A stretch of 64,000 nucleotides of DNA, from NCBI RefSeq assembly GCF_032362555.1, contig NC_083522.1, forward strand, positions 9,264,501 through 9,328,500, in the 5' to 3' direction. The notes under the pieces were generated by a model that worked only from the letters and a program-made list of their open reading frames with translations, was not told the origin of the DNA and did not search any database. Positions 47,111-61,100 of this stretch are shown in pieces. The stretch comes from Amyelois transitella (lineage: Eukaryota; Arthropoda; Insecta; Lepidoptera; Pyralidae). The stretch's first letter is position 1, and every line of letters begins with the position of its first letter. The translations under genes were made by a program, and so were the position numbers.

Positions 47111-49800
47111 CTGATGAATACTAATTAGACACTTCAGAGTAGGTACCTAATGGTCGTAGGCGAGGACATATCGGCGAGCACCTCCCCTAAGTTTGTCGCA
47201 TGTAGTTTTCCACGTAACGCCGTCAATCATAGAGCGACAATTACGATAATTCGCGTAACAAAGTCATCTGAAAGGCGTAATAGTATGTAACTTAGTGATG
47301 GCGACCCTACCGAAAGTTCATTTACCATGTGCGGAAATATTTGAACATATTTTAAACAGCATTTTAACCTACATACCTGAATTTATCTGCATAAAATGGT
47401 GTTGTCAGTGTAGTACTTCACTGGGTACATGACCGCGTAAACGTCACTTATTGCAGATTAGATTTAAATGGTTCAAGTATTTTGGATGAACCTGTTTTTA
47501 ATTTGTCTTGACGACAAACTTCTTTATAAACACTACTATACTACCTGCCTGAAATGACTCACAGAAGTCACACACTAACAACTCGTGATTGAGATCATTT
47601 TCAGAGAAAAAAAAATAGAATAGAAAACATTTTCCGTAGTTGACGTATGAAAGGCCGTATATTTTTATATGTGGATCATTGTACTTACCAATAGGTCAGC
47701 GTCCAGACATAGGTACGGCCCCCTAAGTTACTTATCACACACACACCACGGAATTTCACGAAGACGCAATGGAAACTGAAAAGCTTTAGTGCTTAAACGC
47801 CCGTGCCCGCACGTAGGAAGTTGACTTCTATTTGGGATGAAAAATTGCTTCTGCGCATCGCGGAAGAGTCAAATTCAAGGGTCAACTTATACGCCCTTAC
47901 CTACTAACTGAGTCGTTATATTTCGGCTCAGTAGTAAAATGTGAAATATACTCAAAACAGTGCAAACGTTCATCTGGATGGAATGAAAAGATAAAGAACC
48001 CAGGTAATAATGTAAACAATCCTTATCTACGCGCCTGATGGCAGGTGGACCCAAATCAACAAACAATGGCATTATTAACAACATTTGCCCAACTGCGCCA
48101 GACAAGGAGGGTTTTAATATTCGGGTCTCTTTTTTTTTGTTAGTAGCTATCCGGTATATCGTGTGGTTTCTTGTTAAACAGCAACAGTATCTCTTCTCGA
48201 GGATTTCGTCGTAGGCGTCACAGATTAAAACTAAACCAACTAACCCATTGCCTCAAAAATATGATGGCCGACCGTAGCGGGACAGGGCCGGCCTCATCGA
48301 ACGAAAAAGAAATATCGAATGTCAAAAGGGAGTGTTAGGAGTACCCGTAATCGTCGAATATGCATGAAAAGAATAGTCATTGAGTGTGGAGGAAGCGCAG
48401 AGAGGCAAGGATCGTAGCAAGTGGAAATCCATAGTCTCTGCCTAACCCAATATCTAAGATACCAAACAAACCAACCTACTTAAAGACTCAATTTTACGAT
48501 GAATTTAGCAGAGGACCTATAAATGGTCCTTGTGGCACCCCGTGTGGGTTTATGGTAATTTACTTGTTACTGAAAAGGATTTATTGATTAAATTAATTCG
48601 AATCGTAGGCAGCCATTGGATTAATATGTAAGTAGGCATGAGGGATAATCCCATGAATTATCCCTCATGCCTACTTAACTTATGACTTACAAATGAATTT
48701 GACTATATAGGTACATTTGTACTTATATTGTTTATAATATATTCATGAAATTAACAAATTACCGCCTAATTGTTTAATTTGCCCATAGTCGAAATTCAAT
48801 TTCAAGATTCAAGTTAACAACGCAAATGGTTTTTGGAAAACAGATAATTCAAAGACGCTAATATCCATATCGTCCATTTGACATTTTCGTTTTTCCTTAT
48901 CAGTAGTTGGTGAAAGTGCTTCTTCTACTTCTCAAAGAACGACACCGAGAGTACTGGAGAATTTTTAAATTTTTAGTGATGAATTAATTAGTTCTAGAGC
49001 ATCAGACAGGACAGTTTGTGTTGTTCACTCATTCACGTTTCCATGCGGAAGGATTTAACGACAGACCACGCATACTAATCATACCGCTCCTCACTCCATA
49101 CCAAAACTTAAGGGCGGAAATCAGAAAGGATATCCTTTATATTTATGGTGCACTATCTCCATAGAATCCAGACAGACTTATAAAACCATTCCAGGCTGTT
49201 TAATATGGCGGCTTCGGCCATTTTGTACGAGGTGCGCGTGCGTTGTTTCCTGCGACGAAAAGAGGCTGCCTACCCATTGTTTTGTTGGAGGGGGATGCGT
49301 GTGACTAGAATAAAGAATATATTAATGGTTTAACTGTCGATTTGAACTGTGGAGAACCCCGTCTTTTATAGTTTACGTATGAGTTTTTTGGGAAACTATT
49401 GGCTTCGCATAGGAATGTTTACTTCAAATGGCGTTACATAAACCGTGGAATAGACGTGACTAATTTTTAAATCTAATAACTACGATGTGCAGGATAGTTT
49501 GACTTTCGTTGATGATGTTAGATGGTCACCATAGTGATCACGTTTCTTCAGCCCAAACAACTCCCTCTGACTTTTCGGAATTTGATTGAAATTGAGACAT
49601 TTTTGAAAATGGACTAAAATTTTTACCTGTCTAATGGTTCTGCCAGCTCATTTGCCTTCTATACTATTTTTAATCATTGAGTCGGCTGTACGCTTTTTCT
49701 ATCGTAGTATTAAAATCTTTAGGTAACCCCAAACAGATTGTAAACGTTTATAGAAAAAAGGCTTTGTTATTCAAAGTTTCGAAATTAAGCCTCATCTGTT
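47110..49800. other. Intergenic DNA with few recognisable elements
   Basis: Holds a decayed family D fragment (about 48357-48452) and the perfect inverted repeat at 48629-48677. Otherwise nothing recognised. Confidence 0.4.
48629..48677. repeat. Perfect inverted repeat, 21-bp arms
   Basis: Arms TAAGTAGGCATGAGGGATAA(T) at 48629-48649 and 48657-48677 with a 7-nt loop. Confidence 0.9.
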
Positions 49801-49802
49801 CC

Positions 49803-50007
49803 ACCGGAGGTCCCGGGTTTGAATGAGAAGGGCATGAAGAGAAGTTAACTTTTTCTAATGGTCTTGGACGTTTATCAATACATGTAGATATTTATTATGA
49901 AAACACAGTATCGTTGAGTAAGTATCTCGAAACGAAACACAAGTTTCGAACTTACTTCGAAGCTATATCAATCTGTGTAATTTGTCCCGCATATTTTTAT
50001 TTACTTG
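49803..50007 (+). mobile_element. tRNA-derived SINE (family F), 5'-truncated
   Basis: Starts within the B-box region GGAGGTCCCGGGTTTGAAT; body and GTAATTTGTCCCG end preserved. Confidence 0.75.
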
Positions 50008-50330
50008 TGTTATAGGTATGTGGTATATAATATTACAATTGGAACCCCGTTAAGGGTAAGCACGTCATAAGTGTGTGTTGTAAGGTTAAGAGTTAAATTT
50101 TCACAAACTAAACGTGGATACAAATTGAATATATCTTCGGCCCACAAGCGAATAATTACTTGACCCGAGAACCTAACATGAGTCATCTCATTCATCTCCA
50201 GACAGAATGACACCCACACATAACAGATATAGCGTTATCTTATCTCAAATAGGCCTCACCACGAAGCATCGTATCTCACTGGAGAGGACTCATATTTTTA
50301 TGTGGATACATGTACAATTTATGTTTCTTA

Positions 50331-50600
50331 ATCCATGAAGGGTAAGGTTCTCAAAGGACGCGGATGCCAAAGGGAAGTCGCTTCGTGTAAAAACCTTACT
50401 TTGGCAACCAACCAAGATCAAAGTCAAAGGCTTTAGTATCGTTATATAGGGAACCTCGAAAATTTTAATCATTCGGGAATGTTTTAGTGACATGTCGGTT
50501 AAGAGCATCCTAATCCGCAGAGCTTGCATAAAATGATTCTGGCTATGATTGAAGCAAATACTACTTAGTTGTAGAACGTGCCAAACGGAAACATCTCTGC
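50331..50600 (+). mobile_element. Family B and family D remnants
   Basis: GGAAGTCGCTTCGTGTAAAA (family B) followed by a decayed family D stretch (GAGCTTGCATAAAATG). Confidence 0.45.
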
Positions 50601-50651
50601 GCCGCGCTACCACGTGTAAGAAAAAGAGGACGTATTTGCGTGTTTGTAGTA

Positions 50652-50910
50652 CATTCATACATATACCCACGTCTTTATCCCTCGCGGGGTAGACAGAGCA
50701 AACAGTCTTGAAAAGACTGATAGGCCACGTTCAGCTGTTTGGCTTAATGATAGAATTGAGATTCTAATAGCGACAGGTAGCTAGCCCATCGACTAGGAAG
50801 AATCTTAAGTTTAAAAGCCTCTCTCTTAGTCGCCTTTTACGACATCCATGGGAAAGAGATGGAGAGGCCCTATTCTTTTTTTCTATGCCTGCCGGGAACC
50901 ACACGGTTGA
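50652..50910 (-). mobile_element. Family A repeat, full length
   Basis: Minus copy, tail CATACATATACC to head GCCGGGAACCACACGG. Confidence 0.85.
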
Positions 50911-51824
50911 TTTAGTAGTACTTATTCTAATTTTATTCAGTAATTTTGGATACCAACTGTTTCACATCCAGTGAGTACTTGCTTTATGTGTCTCGGATCA
51001 AACAAAGTTGACAAACAATCAAAAATCCTTAAATACCAAAGAACTGTACTTTTTTCTCTTAAGCTAAACTTAGAACCAATACAGAGGTAGGTAGCACCAA
51101 ATCGAGATTTCACAACATGCCATCTATTATGTCGAATGGCGACACTTGCACACATATTTTCGCGTCCGTCGCCATTGTGGAAGCTATTGTACGCGATTTG
51201 AATGCGCACACGCATGTGTCAAAACTTGGAAACGTAAGCGCCATTATTTCTCCGTTTCGGTACTAAGTACTGATATTTAATGACCGCGAAATTTAGGTAG
51301 GTATAGTAAAGAAAATCTTTGAATTACTTAAATAAAGGTAAATCGGTTCGACTTAATAATTTTCCTTTAAGACCACGCTTCTTCATGGGTAACCCATCTC
51401 GAAAGCTTACATACATTTGATACCAATCTATTTCTGCTGGTATTAGGCATCAAAAACAGATTGATAGCAAATATTCACCCATCCCACATATATTTTGAGA
51501 TTTTATAAATACTTACATTCCCATTTCTCTTCCTGTTGATGGTGAAGAACGTATTTAGTAGGAGTCCAGTAGTAGTACCGCTGTAGGATAAGGACGCAAC
51601 GAAAATATGTCGTTAATATTACCTCGTACATAGAATGAACATTTTATTGTTGGCCCCTACCTGCTACATTCAGGAAAATATGGTGTGGATGAACGATATA
51701 TAGTGCCAATAACAATACTTCCATACAATATCGTTTTCTAAAAATCTAAAAGACTTATATTTTGTTTCATAAGTTACATATATGTTCGCGCCAAGGTCAT
51801 TCATTTTAGCGGGAAGCCGTCAAA

Positions 51825-51881
51825 ATGGCGGACCCTTCGTCACAGAATAGTGAGGAATGGAGCCGCGCTGCTAAACGGGAG
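51825..51881 (+). other. Possible unassigned first coding exon
   Basis: AAAATGGCGG start context and 19 codons (MADPSSQNSEEWSRAAKRE) to a GAG/GTCACG donor-like site. An open stretch with LGCECSHKLTFCKYSH follows after TTTTACTTAG at 51926. No further exons found; no known gene suggested. Confidence 0.2.
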
Positions 51882-52444
51882 GTCACGATTAATACATGTT
51901 GTGATAATTATGTTTATTTTACTTAGAAAGCTTGGATGTGAATGTTCACACAAATTGACATTCTGCAAGTACTCCCATGATCAAGCTTATAATATATTTT
52001 ATGAGAAAATAACTATCTTTCCCAACACTACCCATTGGCTATCGGTTATTCGAACAGAATTATGAGAGTAGTGCGCTGCTCTCTAACAGCGCACTCTTTC
52101 TTGACTCCCTACAAAATCTCTTTAGTGTCCGTTTAGTATTCTGTATTACTCGTCATTTCAAGATAAGTAAATATGCACTTTTAGTTCCGAAGGGGGAATA
52201 AAATTGTGAAACCCTCCGGTAGCATCAAAGGGATTGAATTTATCAACCGGTTGGCTTCTCAACTCTCTCGAGAAGAGAACGCGGCACACCTAATTAATAG
52301 AAACCTACTTAACGTCGCCTTTTATTCCAATTAAAATGGTGACGGTCTGAGGAGGACCAAGAGACACACACTGAGAAGCTAAGCTCAATAATCCACTGGT
52401 AAACGCAATCGGCCTCTGTGTTAGAAATCAAAACAACAGCTTGA

Positions 52445-52630
52445 TAAAGCAAAAATTTACACGAACCGACTCCTGTCTGAACTCCGCAACCTTCGAATGG
52501 GAACCTGACCTATTGAATCATGATTACCTACACCTCATGTTACCAGTATGTGCACGTACCGTCATGACTATCCTTCGCGCACTTCAGGCTCTTCTGGTGA
52601 GGATGCAAACGGGACTAAAGCTCAGCCAAG
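52445..52630 (+). mobile_element. Family B SINE, rearranged
   Basis: Family B pieces occur out of their usual order: CGACTCCTGTCTGAACTCCG, then GTGAGGATGCAAACGGGACT. A further piece lies at about 52917-52965. Confidence 0.45.
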
Positions 52631-52974
52631 GACCAGAGGTTATATTCCTTATCAAAATTCGTGAGTAGACCCCAGATTTCTATACGCTCCTCACCGTAAG
52701 TACCTACTTATAGACAAATGGAAAATCACGCCGATTCAGTCCCAATTTGTACAAGAAGCTATTGTGGTCTGTATGAGCATTGGATTCCTTATCGGTGTAC
52801 TATTGGTCATCGTCAAGCGTGCAATAAGTATGCGAGCCGCATCCGCGGCGAAGACATTCGTGCTACCTAAAAATAAGGTGAGAACAGAATAAACATACCA
52901 AGTAAGTAGTACCTTACCTTCAGACTGAAATCGCTTCTTGTAAAAACCTGACTTATCCTATCCAGCCCCCATAA

Positions 52975-53098
52975 CATGGCACGGGCGATGCTGTTTTTTT
53001 TAACCGAAAAACTATTGCTGTTTAGCTTTTTATTATGCAGTGAAAAGGAACAGCTAAAGGTTTTTGCGCGATAAAAATGGCGTCGCGCATTCCATTCT
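52975..53098. mobile_element. MITE-like element (family E)
   Basis: ACATGGCACGGGCGATGCTG start, GGAACAGCTAAAGG, and a GCGCGATAAAAATGGCGTCG end, parallel to 24586-24697. Confidence 0.5.
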
Positions 53099-53777
53099 CC
53101 TGGAGCAGGATCGAAGCCAAAGGCACGTAACTATGACTCTTCTAGAAAGTTTAGGACTGTCTTCTATCAGAAGTGTTGTTTAATGTGTTTGACGTAGTTG
53201 TCGGATTCGCGCATGTGAACCAAAAGGGAACCTTTTGTTGGATGTTTTTCAAGTATTAATTAAAAATAAGTAGTCTCCTTTATTAGGTATATACCTAAAC
53301 CCAGTGCCTTCATAAGAAAAATTAATTATTTTATTGAAGCATAAAATGCAAGTAAACTTAAGAATTAAAAATTTAGACTTGTTTAGCACTCGATTTTGAC
53401 TATCTTTAAAAGCTCGCAAAAAGTAAAGAGTACAAATTTAATGTAACAGATTAAATTACATGAATTTCATTAATATTAAGTGCGCCATATCCCGCAATTT
53501 CGGGCTCGCTGATCTATTAAAATATTGATACAATAAAAATAAGAAAATATAATTGTCATCGAACATATTTACATTATGTAACATGGTCAGGACACAAGTT
53601 TTCAGTGGAATCTTATATGAACATCTTCTGTGTTTTCTGTATTGTATAATGCCGCGCCCAACTTTGAATAGAAAGAATGGGTGATGGAATTTATGTTCGG
53701 TACTTCAAGTGGCAAAGGGCTGCGTATCATATACCTACGAATGAATAAATAATGACTTCTAGGAATAAGAATAGCAA

Positions 53778-54036
53778 ATACATACATATAATCACGTCTT
53801 TATCCCTTACGGGGTAAACAAAGCCAACAGCCAGTCTCGTTAAGATTAAAAGGCCTCGTTCAGCTGATGGGGATCATGATAGAATTGAGATGAAAATAGT
53901 GACTGATTGGTAGCCCATCGCCTAAAGAATAAAAATCCGAAGTTTATATAAGCCTATCCCTTAGTCGCCTTTTAAGCCATCCATGGGAAAGAAATGAAGT
54001 GGTCCATTCTTAAGTACTGCTGGAACTATACGGTAC
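53778..54036 (-). mobile_element. Family A repeat, full length but diverged
   Basis: Minus copy, CATACATATAATCACGTC tail to GGAACTATACGGTAC head. Confidence 0.75.
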
Positions 54037-54387
54037 AAGAATAGTTTGCACAAACTAGGAATAGAACATTCAAACAAATCTTTGACAAAAAATACCGATT
54101 CATCAATAAAAAAATATTTAAAATCGTAGGTACTTACACATACACCCTCAATACTTGGGACAGAAAAGTAACCTATTTTTTATTCTTGAAGAGCAATTTA
54201 TTATCTCTGTGCCTTTGTACTTCTTACTGAGGCCAGAATCTCTTTGTCTCTCTTCTTCTCGGTAAGATTCCTAATGCTATCCTTTCGATTAATCTTCTCT
54301 CTGGCGTAAGTCCTAGCACAAAGCGATTCCTCTTTTACACATACATATACGCAATCACGCAAAAGGTCAAAACACTTACATATATAA

Positions 54388-54476
54388 CATGGCAGCCGCG
54401 AGAAGAGAACCCTTTGAAAAATAGCGAAACAGTGTTGTTTTTCAGGCGATAAAAACGACGTTGCGCGTTCCATGCT
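54388..54476. mobile_element. MITE-like element (family E), short
   Basis: CATGGCAGCCGCG start and GATAAAAACGACGTTGCGCG to TTCCATGCT end. Confidence 0.45.
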
Positions 54477-54834
54477 ACTGTGCCTGAACGGTGTAAGTGT
54501 AACGTAAAAACGTTATATCAAACTCAGCCATGAACAAGCTGCTGTGTTAGAAGTTGACTCCATTTAATAGATGTCCTCAATGGTAAACAGCATAAAAACG
54601 CAATTTTGTGCATGCATTCAACTATGACACTAAATATCAAAATCAACCATGACGAAGCTGCTGCTTCAGTAATTGAGACCCTTTATTTGTGGTCGCTTAT
54701 CAACGACGGGCAAAAAACATTCAAATATAAGAGCTTAACTGTATGGAACATCGGGTCCATCGTACTTGTATTTTTTATATATTCACGTCTGTGGTCACAT
54801 CAATAGTCAAAAACTATAAGCATTTGATTTTGAG

Positions 54835-54980
54835 CTTCAATAATATTGATAGTATTGTTGTTTCAATAGTTCTAAGTAACTGAGCTATCAATACTATCGA
54901 TAGTCCTCCTGATACTATTACTTTTACTCAACTATCGATAGTCTATAGCAGAAGACTATCCATCGGCAACACTAGTCAAG
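54835..54980 (-). mobile_element. TATCGATA-rich element end (family G) upstream of CNOT11
   Basis: Inverted match to 34091-34205: shares ACTATCGATAGTTGAGTAAA and CTAGTGTTGCCGAT on the minus strand. It ends 157 bp before the CNOT11 start codon, so it may lie in the promoter. Confidence 0.65.
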
Positions 54981-55136
54981 CAAGTCAATTGTCAATGTCA
55001 AACAAACATCATGGTTATGGTGTTTTCCATAGAGTAAAATGTTATTTCTGTTTTGTTGTGGTTTTGATCTCAGTGAAACAATTTTGTTTCTCTGATAAAA
55101 TTTTTAGGTCTGCTTTTGTAAAATTTTACCATCAAT

Positions 55137-58100
55137 ATGTCACAAACACAGCAGCAATTATTAAATGAAAATAGTAAATACATCTTAGAGTGAGTACTTT
55201 TAAATTTACTATTCTAACCTATCGAATGGTTTTACTACATTTATGAAATTACTTATAATTTTTTTTGTTCCACTTTTTCTGTTCCAGTTTGTTTTCGGAA
55301 CAAACAGTTGATTCACAAAGCTTAGACTCCATATGCGCTCAAGTACAAAAGAGGTTTCCAAAATCGGAACATTTTAACTGTAAGTATATTGTCATCTATA
55401 TAACTAAGTTTATAAGCAAAACTTATCTCAAACTTTTACGGAATATCTTTAATATGAATAGTTTTACAGATTTATTATATATCTGCCTATATCTTCTGAA
55501 TTTAAAGAAAGAAAAAATATAAGTTACAAAAGAATTATCCTACAATTTTGTTCAAGAAGACAAAGGAGTTTTAGGAATTCTCAGTCATAAGCCATGTGTA
55601 TCATCAGACTCCTGGCTTTTGTCCCAGTTACAGTTGTTAATAATGTAAATCAGATAATAAGTACATACAGCACAACACACACAATTGAACTAGCTTTTAA
55701 ATTAGTTCGAGACTTAGTAGTCTGGATTTATAAAAATAATATAGTACTGTTGAGACAGTACTATATAATTTTATTTTCATTACTATACTGTCTCAACAGT
55801 ACCATATTATAATATTTTCATTTATAAGAGCTTCATAAAGTTATACTCTCATTCCAGTATGCCTCCTGCTCTCATCACTCATCACCAGCGGAGACTTGTC
55901 TCTTCCCGGGCAGCGTGTGGTTGCCCTGGCGCTCCTGTTTGACGTCTACAAGCTGGACAACCCGTTCAGCCCGCTGTTTCTGTATCTGCTGGAGGGCAAG
56001 CCCGGATTGCTGCCGCTACTGCCGCAGGAGAGGCTGTTTATCGGACAACTGCATGGGTTCTTGCCTATTAATATTAAGGATGTAAGTATGCACGTAACAA
56101 TGACAATTGTCAGTGGGAAGGCATAGACGAACCTTGATTAAATTAAAGATGTCCTGGCAAAGGTCAAGTCAGGAATATCCTACACCTTGTTTTACAAATT
56201 GTAATGATAAATTCTTTTTTATTTATTACTATATCATAATGAATGTGAATGAAACAAAAGAAGTATGTAGAGATCATAGCTAGTGGAAAGATGTAGTCTC
56301 TGCCTATGTATGTATGCGTGTTTGATTCTCAGTTTGGTGGGAGCAATGATTCGGATTTGACCGCTCTGAACAAATACAACCTATGCTTTGAACTGCAGCC
56401 TAAGACCTGGGTCTTTTCCTCTCGACTTCATTCTTTGTGGTTTCGCTCTTGGCAGAGCGGTCCTGGTCACAATGAGGCCAACGCTTTCCTCACGATCTCC
56501 CGCCATATCTTTCTGTTGGCAGACGCCAACACCATTTCTTTCTGGTGTATTCCGATAGCATTTTCCCAATGCTGATTTTATTTGGTCAGTCCAGCGCATA
56601 GGTGATCAGCCATATGGTTTGGTTCCCTCCACTTCATTCCATAATGTTAATTCGCTGTAAATTCCAGGTGATGAAGAAGTCAGCCAAACAGGTGATGCTG
56701 ACCGAGGTGGCTCCGAAAGACTTGGAGTTTGATTTCTCTCCGCTGCAGGCGGTGGTCGCCGAGCGCGTGTCTGAAATGAGCTCCATGGCGCGAGCTACTG
56801 CGCCTGCGCTCATTCCGCTTAGTGATGGGTGAGTTTGTTTTTGTTTGGTCTGACTTTGTAAATTAGATTGATACTGCTATGTGATATGAAGATGTTATAT
56901 AAAACTAATGAAGAATCTATGCGCAATTGACGTAAAGCTTATTATTACTAATATTAAACTCCAAAAAAACATTGATATTTTACAAATACATACATAATCA
57001 CGACTATCATTATATTATATTATATCATATATCATTTGCGAGGTAGACAGAGCCAATAGTCCTAAATAGACTGATAGACTATGTTCAGCTGTTTGGCTTT
57101 ATGATAGAATTGAGATTCAAGTAGTGACAGGTTGCTAGCCGGTCGCCTAAAAAAATCCCAAATTTATAAGCCTATCCCTTAGTCACCTTTAATGACATCC
57201 ATTGAAAAAAGATGGAGTGGTCCTGTTATTTTTTCTTTTGGTTTTTGGAATCACATGGTACAATTTTAATTTGTGATCTTAATAAATTTGTTTCTGTCCA
57301 GGACCCCCCCAAACCGGATGGCCATGAAGGAGCTGCTGGAAGCCCTGATGGGGAACGATTACATGCCGTTACATCGCACACTCAAAGCAGCTGGACCCAT
57401 CCCCCCTCCAAGCTTCCTCATCGACACCGATATACCATTTGCAGACGAGGTACCTAAATCTTCTTCCTCCTGGCTTTAGTCCTGGTTGTTTCTCGGTCTC
57501 CACTCTGGTGAGGACCCGGGGTATGCGTGTAACCATGGATCCTGATTGGGTGAGTCAGGTTATTACCCGAAGCAACTCCCATCTGACCTCCACAATCTTT
57601 GCAGAGGAACCTAACCCATATTGGATTGATCATGGTCCAGTTGCCTGAATGTGCAGGTATCCTGGTCATGTTTTCCCTCGCCCTAAGAAAAAAAAACTAA
57701 TTTGAATAACACTTGGAATAAAGTCATTGGTGACTGAGGGATTGGAATTCGAACCTGTTTACTTTTTGATTCTGACAGCATTTTTACCGGACGTCAATTT
57801 ACTAATATATGTAGATCTCTTAAATCTAAATCTTGGAAATGACGGCATCTGTGGCGCAGCGGTAATACGCTTGTCTGTGACACCGGAGGTTCCGAGGTTC
57901 GAATTCCGGTCAGGGCATGATGTGAAACGAACTTTCTCTGATGGTCTGGATCTTGGATGTTTATCTATATAAGTATTTATTATAAAATATAGTATCGTTG
58001 AGTTAGTATCTCGCAACACAAGTCTCGAACTTACTTCGAGGCTTACTCAATCTGTGTAATTTGTCCTGTATATATATATATATATTGTCTACATTAAAAA

Positions 58101-61100
58101 ACATGAATAAATATATAAAATTTTTACTCCCGTTCAGGCTGTATGGAAAAACTTGGTGAATCGCGGCGCGTACGTTCCGCTATACGACACGGAGTGCGAC
58201 GGCCTCGTCGGTCTCAAACCGGAGCGCGAGCGCAGAAACAATCAGACTGCTAACAAGGTAAATAAATACATTATAATAAAGTGCCGTGTGGTTCCCGGCA
58301 CCAATATTCAAATTCAAAAATTTTATTCATTACTATATAGGATACTTCATATCGCTTAATAATTGTCAAAACGTATGGTTTAACAACATTGGTTGACGTC
58401 AAATAAATTACTTAAAACTAAGTTTACTGCCGCTTCCAAGGGCGGAAGAAGAAGAAGCGGTAACAAACTGCACTGCAGCATTTTCTTCAACAACGTCAAC
58501 TTCACAATATCAATATATTTAATATAATACAAAAAAGAATAGGACCACTCCATATCTTTCCCATGGATGTCGTAAAAGGCGACTAAGGGATAGGCTTACA
58601 AAGTTGGGATTCTTGTTTAGACGATGGGCTAGCAACCTGTCACTATTTGAATCTCAACTCTATCATTGAGCCAAATAGCTGATCGTGGCTATTCAGTCTT
58701 TTCAAGACTGTTGGCTCTGTCTACCCCGCAAGGGATATAGACGTGACCATATGTATGTAGTCTACTTTAATTTCGACACCACCGCAACGGCCTCGATGGT
58801 CCATTGGTTAGCGCGTGAGAGTGTGAAGTTGGCGGTCCAAGTTCGAGTCCCAACAAAAACAAGATTTTATTTTTTATTAAAAATATTTTTTTTTTGTGTT
58901 ATTTGAGTATTTTATATCAAAAAACTGAAAATCAAAATACTACATGTAATAAAACGGTAAAAATATTTTGTCTGTACATTTAAAATTTTGACTGAAACGG
59001 ATAGAGATTTTTTTTTTACATTTTTTGTCTGTCTATATCTGACTGTATGTTTAAGATTGAACTCGAACTTCACGCGGACGAAGTCGCGGGCAACAGCTAG
59101 TTATAAATAAATGGTGTAGGTGACACGTATAAATCATCTCAATTCGGGCGTATACACGCGATATCGATAAATTCGCGCGGATGAAGCTGTTGGAAAAAGC
59201 TAATTAAGGCAATAAAGCTTAATTCTCTTTTACAGCAAGAAGAAAAGAAGGAGAAGCAAGAGGAGAAGAAGCCAGAAGAGCCACAGAGCATCGTGAGCGA
59301 GGCCAAGGAGCTGACCCAGCTGGCGCTCAAGGCGGCTCTGAGCGTCCCGCAGCAGCAGCGGCTGCTGGCCTTGCTGGACCAGCATCCCAGCACTGTCTAC
59401 GAGATCTCTCTGTTGCCGGCACAGGTGATGTAGCTACATACAGCCAGCTGGAAGGCACCAGGAGCTGCCTCAGCTGACTCGAGGCGGCTCTGAGCGCCCC
59501 GCAGCAGCAGCGGCTGCTGGCCTTGCTGGACCAGCATCCCAGCACTGTCTACGAGATCTCTCTGTTGCCGGCACAGGTGATGTAGCTACATACAGCCAGC
59601 TGGAGCACGAGGAGCTGCCTCAGCTGACTCGAGGCGGCTGCTGTTCTGCATCACCTTGGCTGTTCAACCTATTCGTGTTTACATTAATTTAAAATTGTAT
59701 TTACTCCTCTAAATAGTAAAAATCCCTATTAATATTATAAATGCGAAAGTAAGTTTGTTTGTTTGTTTGTTGTCTCTTCACGCGTTCACTGAACCAATCT
59801 TCATTAAAATTTACCATTTTATATATAATCAGTAATCTGGAGAAAGACAGCGTACTTCACGTCCCGGTAAAAACTATGGTACTTGTGGGATTTGCGAAAA
59901 AAACATGTATTTTTTGTAGGTGACGCTAGGTGGGGGTAAAACCTGGTACCATATAATTATCTGGTCCATCTCCTTAGAAAAAAAAGAATTGCCAAATTTC
60001 TTTCCAAAAATAACTTCAGACACTTGTTTCAGCTGCCGGAGCTGGTGGAGAACAATCCGATGGTGGCGATCTCCGTGCTGCTGAAGCTGATCAACTCCCA
60101 GCAAATCACGGAGTACTTCAGCGTCCTCGTCAATATGGAGATGTCATTGCATTCCATGGAGGTTGTCAACAGGTACTTGTAATATTTTTTTTTTTTATTT
60201 ATTTATTTGGAAGACCAACAACCGTTTACAAAAAATAGCGCCACATATGTAAAACAAATGGTCATTTATAGGACTATATATATATAATATACCTACATGA
60301 CTATATTTGTTTAAGTGATTAATTTACATACATACCTACATATGGTCACGTCTATATCCCTTATGGGCTAAACAGATCCAACAGTCTTGGAAAGACTCTG
60401 ATAGTATTGAGATCCAAATAGTGACAGGTTGCTAGCCCATCGCCTAAAAAAAAGAATCCCAAGTTTATAAGCCTATCCCTTAGTCGCCTTTTACGACATC
60501 CATGAAAAAGAGATGAAGTAGTCCTTTTCTTTTTTTGTATTGGTGCCGGGAACCACACGGCACAATTAAGAAGATACATACATAAAATCACGCCTCTTTC
60601 CCGGAGGGGTAGGCAGAGACTACCTCTTTCCACTTGCCACGATCTCTGCATACTTCATCCACATTCATAATTCTCTTCATGCAAGCTCGGCGGTACTTTT
60701 GACCTGACCCATTGCCAGGACGTCCTTAATTCGATCAAGATACGTTCGTCTAGGCCTTCCCACTCCGACCTTTCCCTCCACACTCTCCTTGTATTAAGAA
60801 GTTTAGTTGTGATAATTTAAATTTCAATCTCAACCAACAGGCTGACAACATCGGTGGATCTGCCGGTAGACTTCGTACACTTGTACATCAGCAACTGCAT
60901 ATCAACATGCGAGACTATCAGAGACAGGTACATGCAGAACCGGCTGGTGAGGCTTGTGTGTGTGTTTCTGCAGTCGCTCATCAGAAACAAGATCATCAAT
61001 GTTAAGGTGAGTATGTCGCGAACGTGTTTTATGTGACTTTTGAGACTTCAAATCGGGGCTGAAAGGTCAGATCAAGATTTTTATTTTTATTTATTATTTT

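Noticed and set aside
56306..56599. Overlapping 89-aa and 72-aa ORFs in a CNOT11 intron
   Set aside because: Opposite-strand readings of the same intronic DNA; neither has splice-site support and a retroelement fragment is adjacent.
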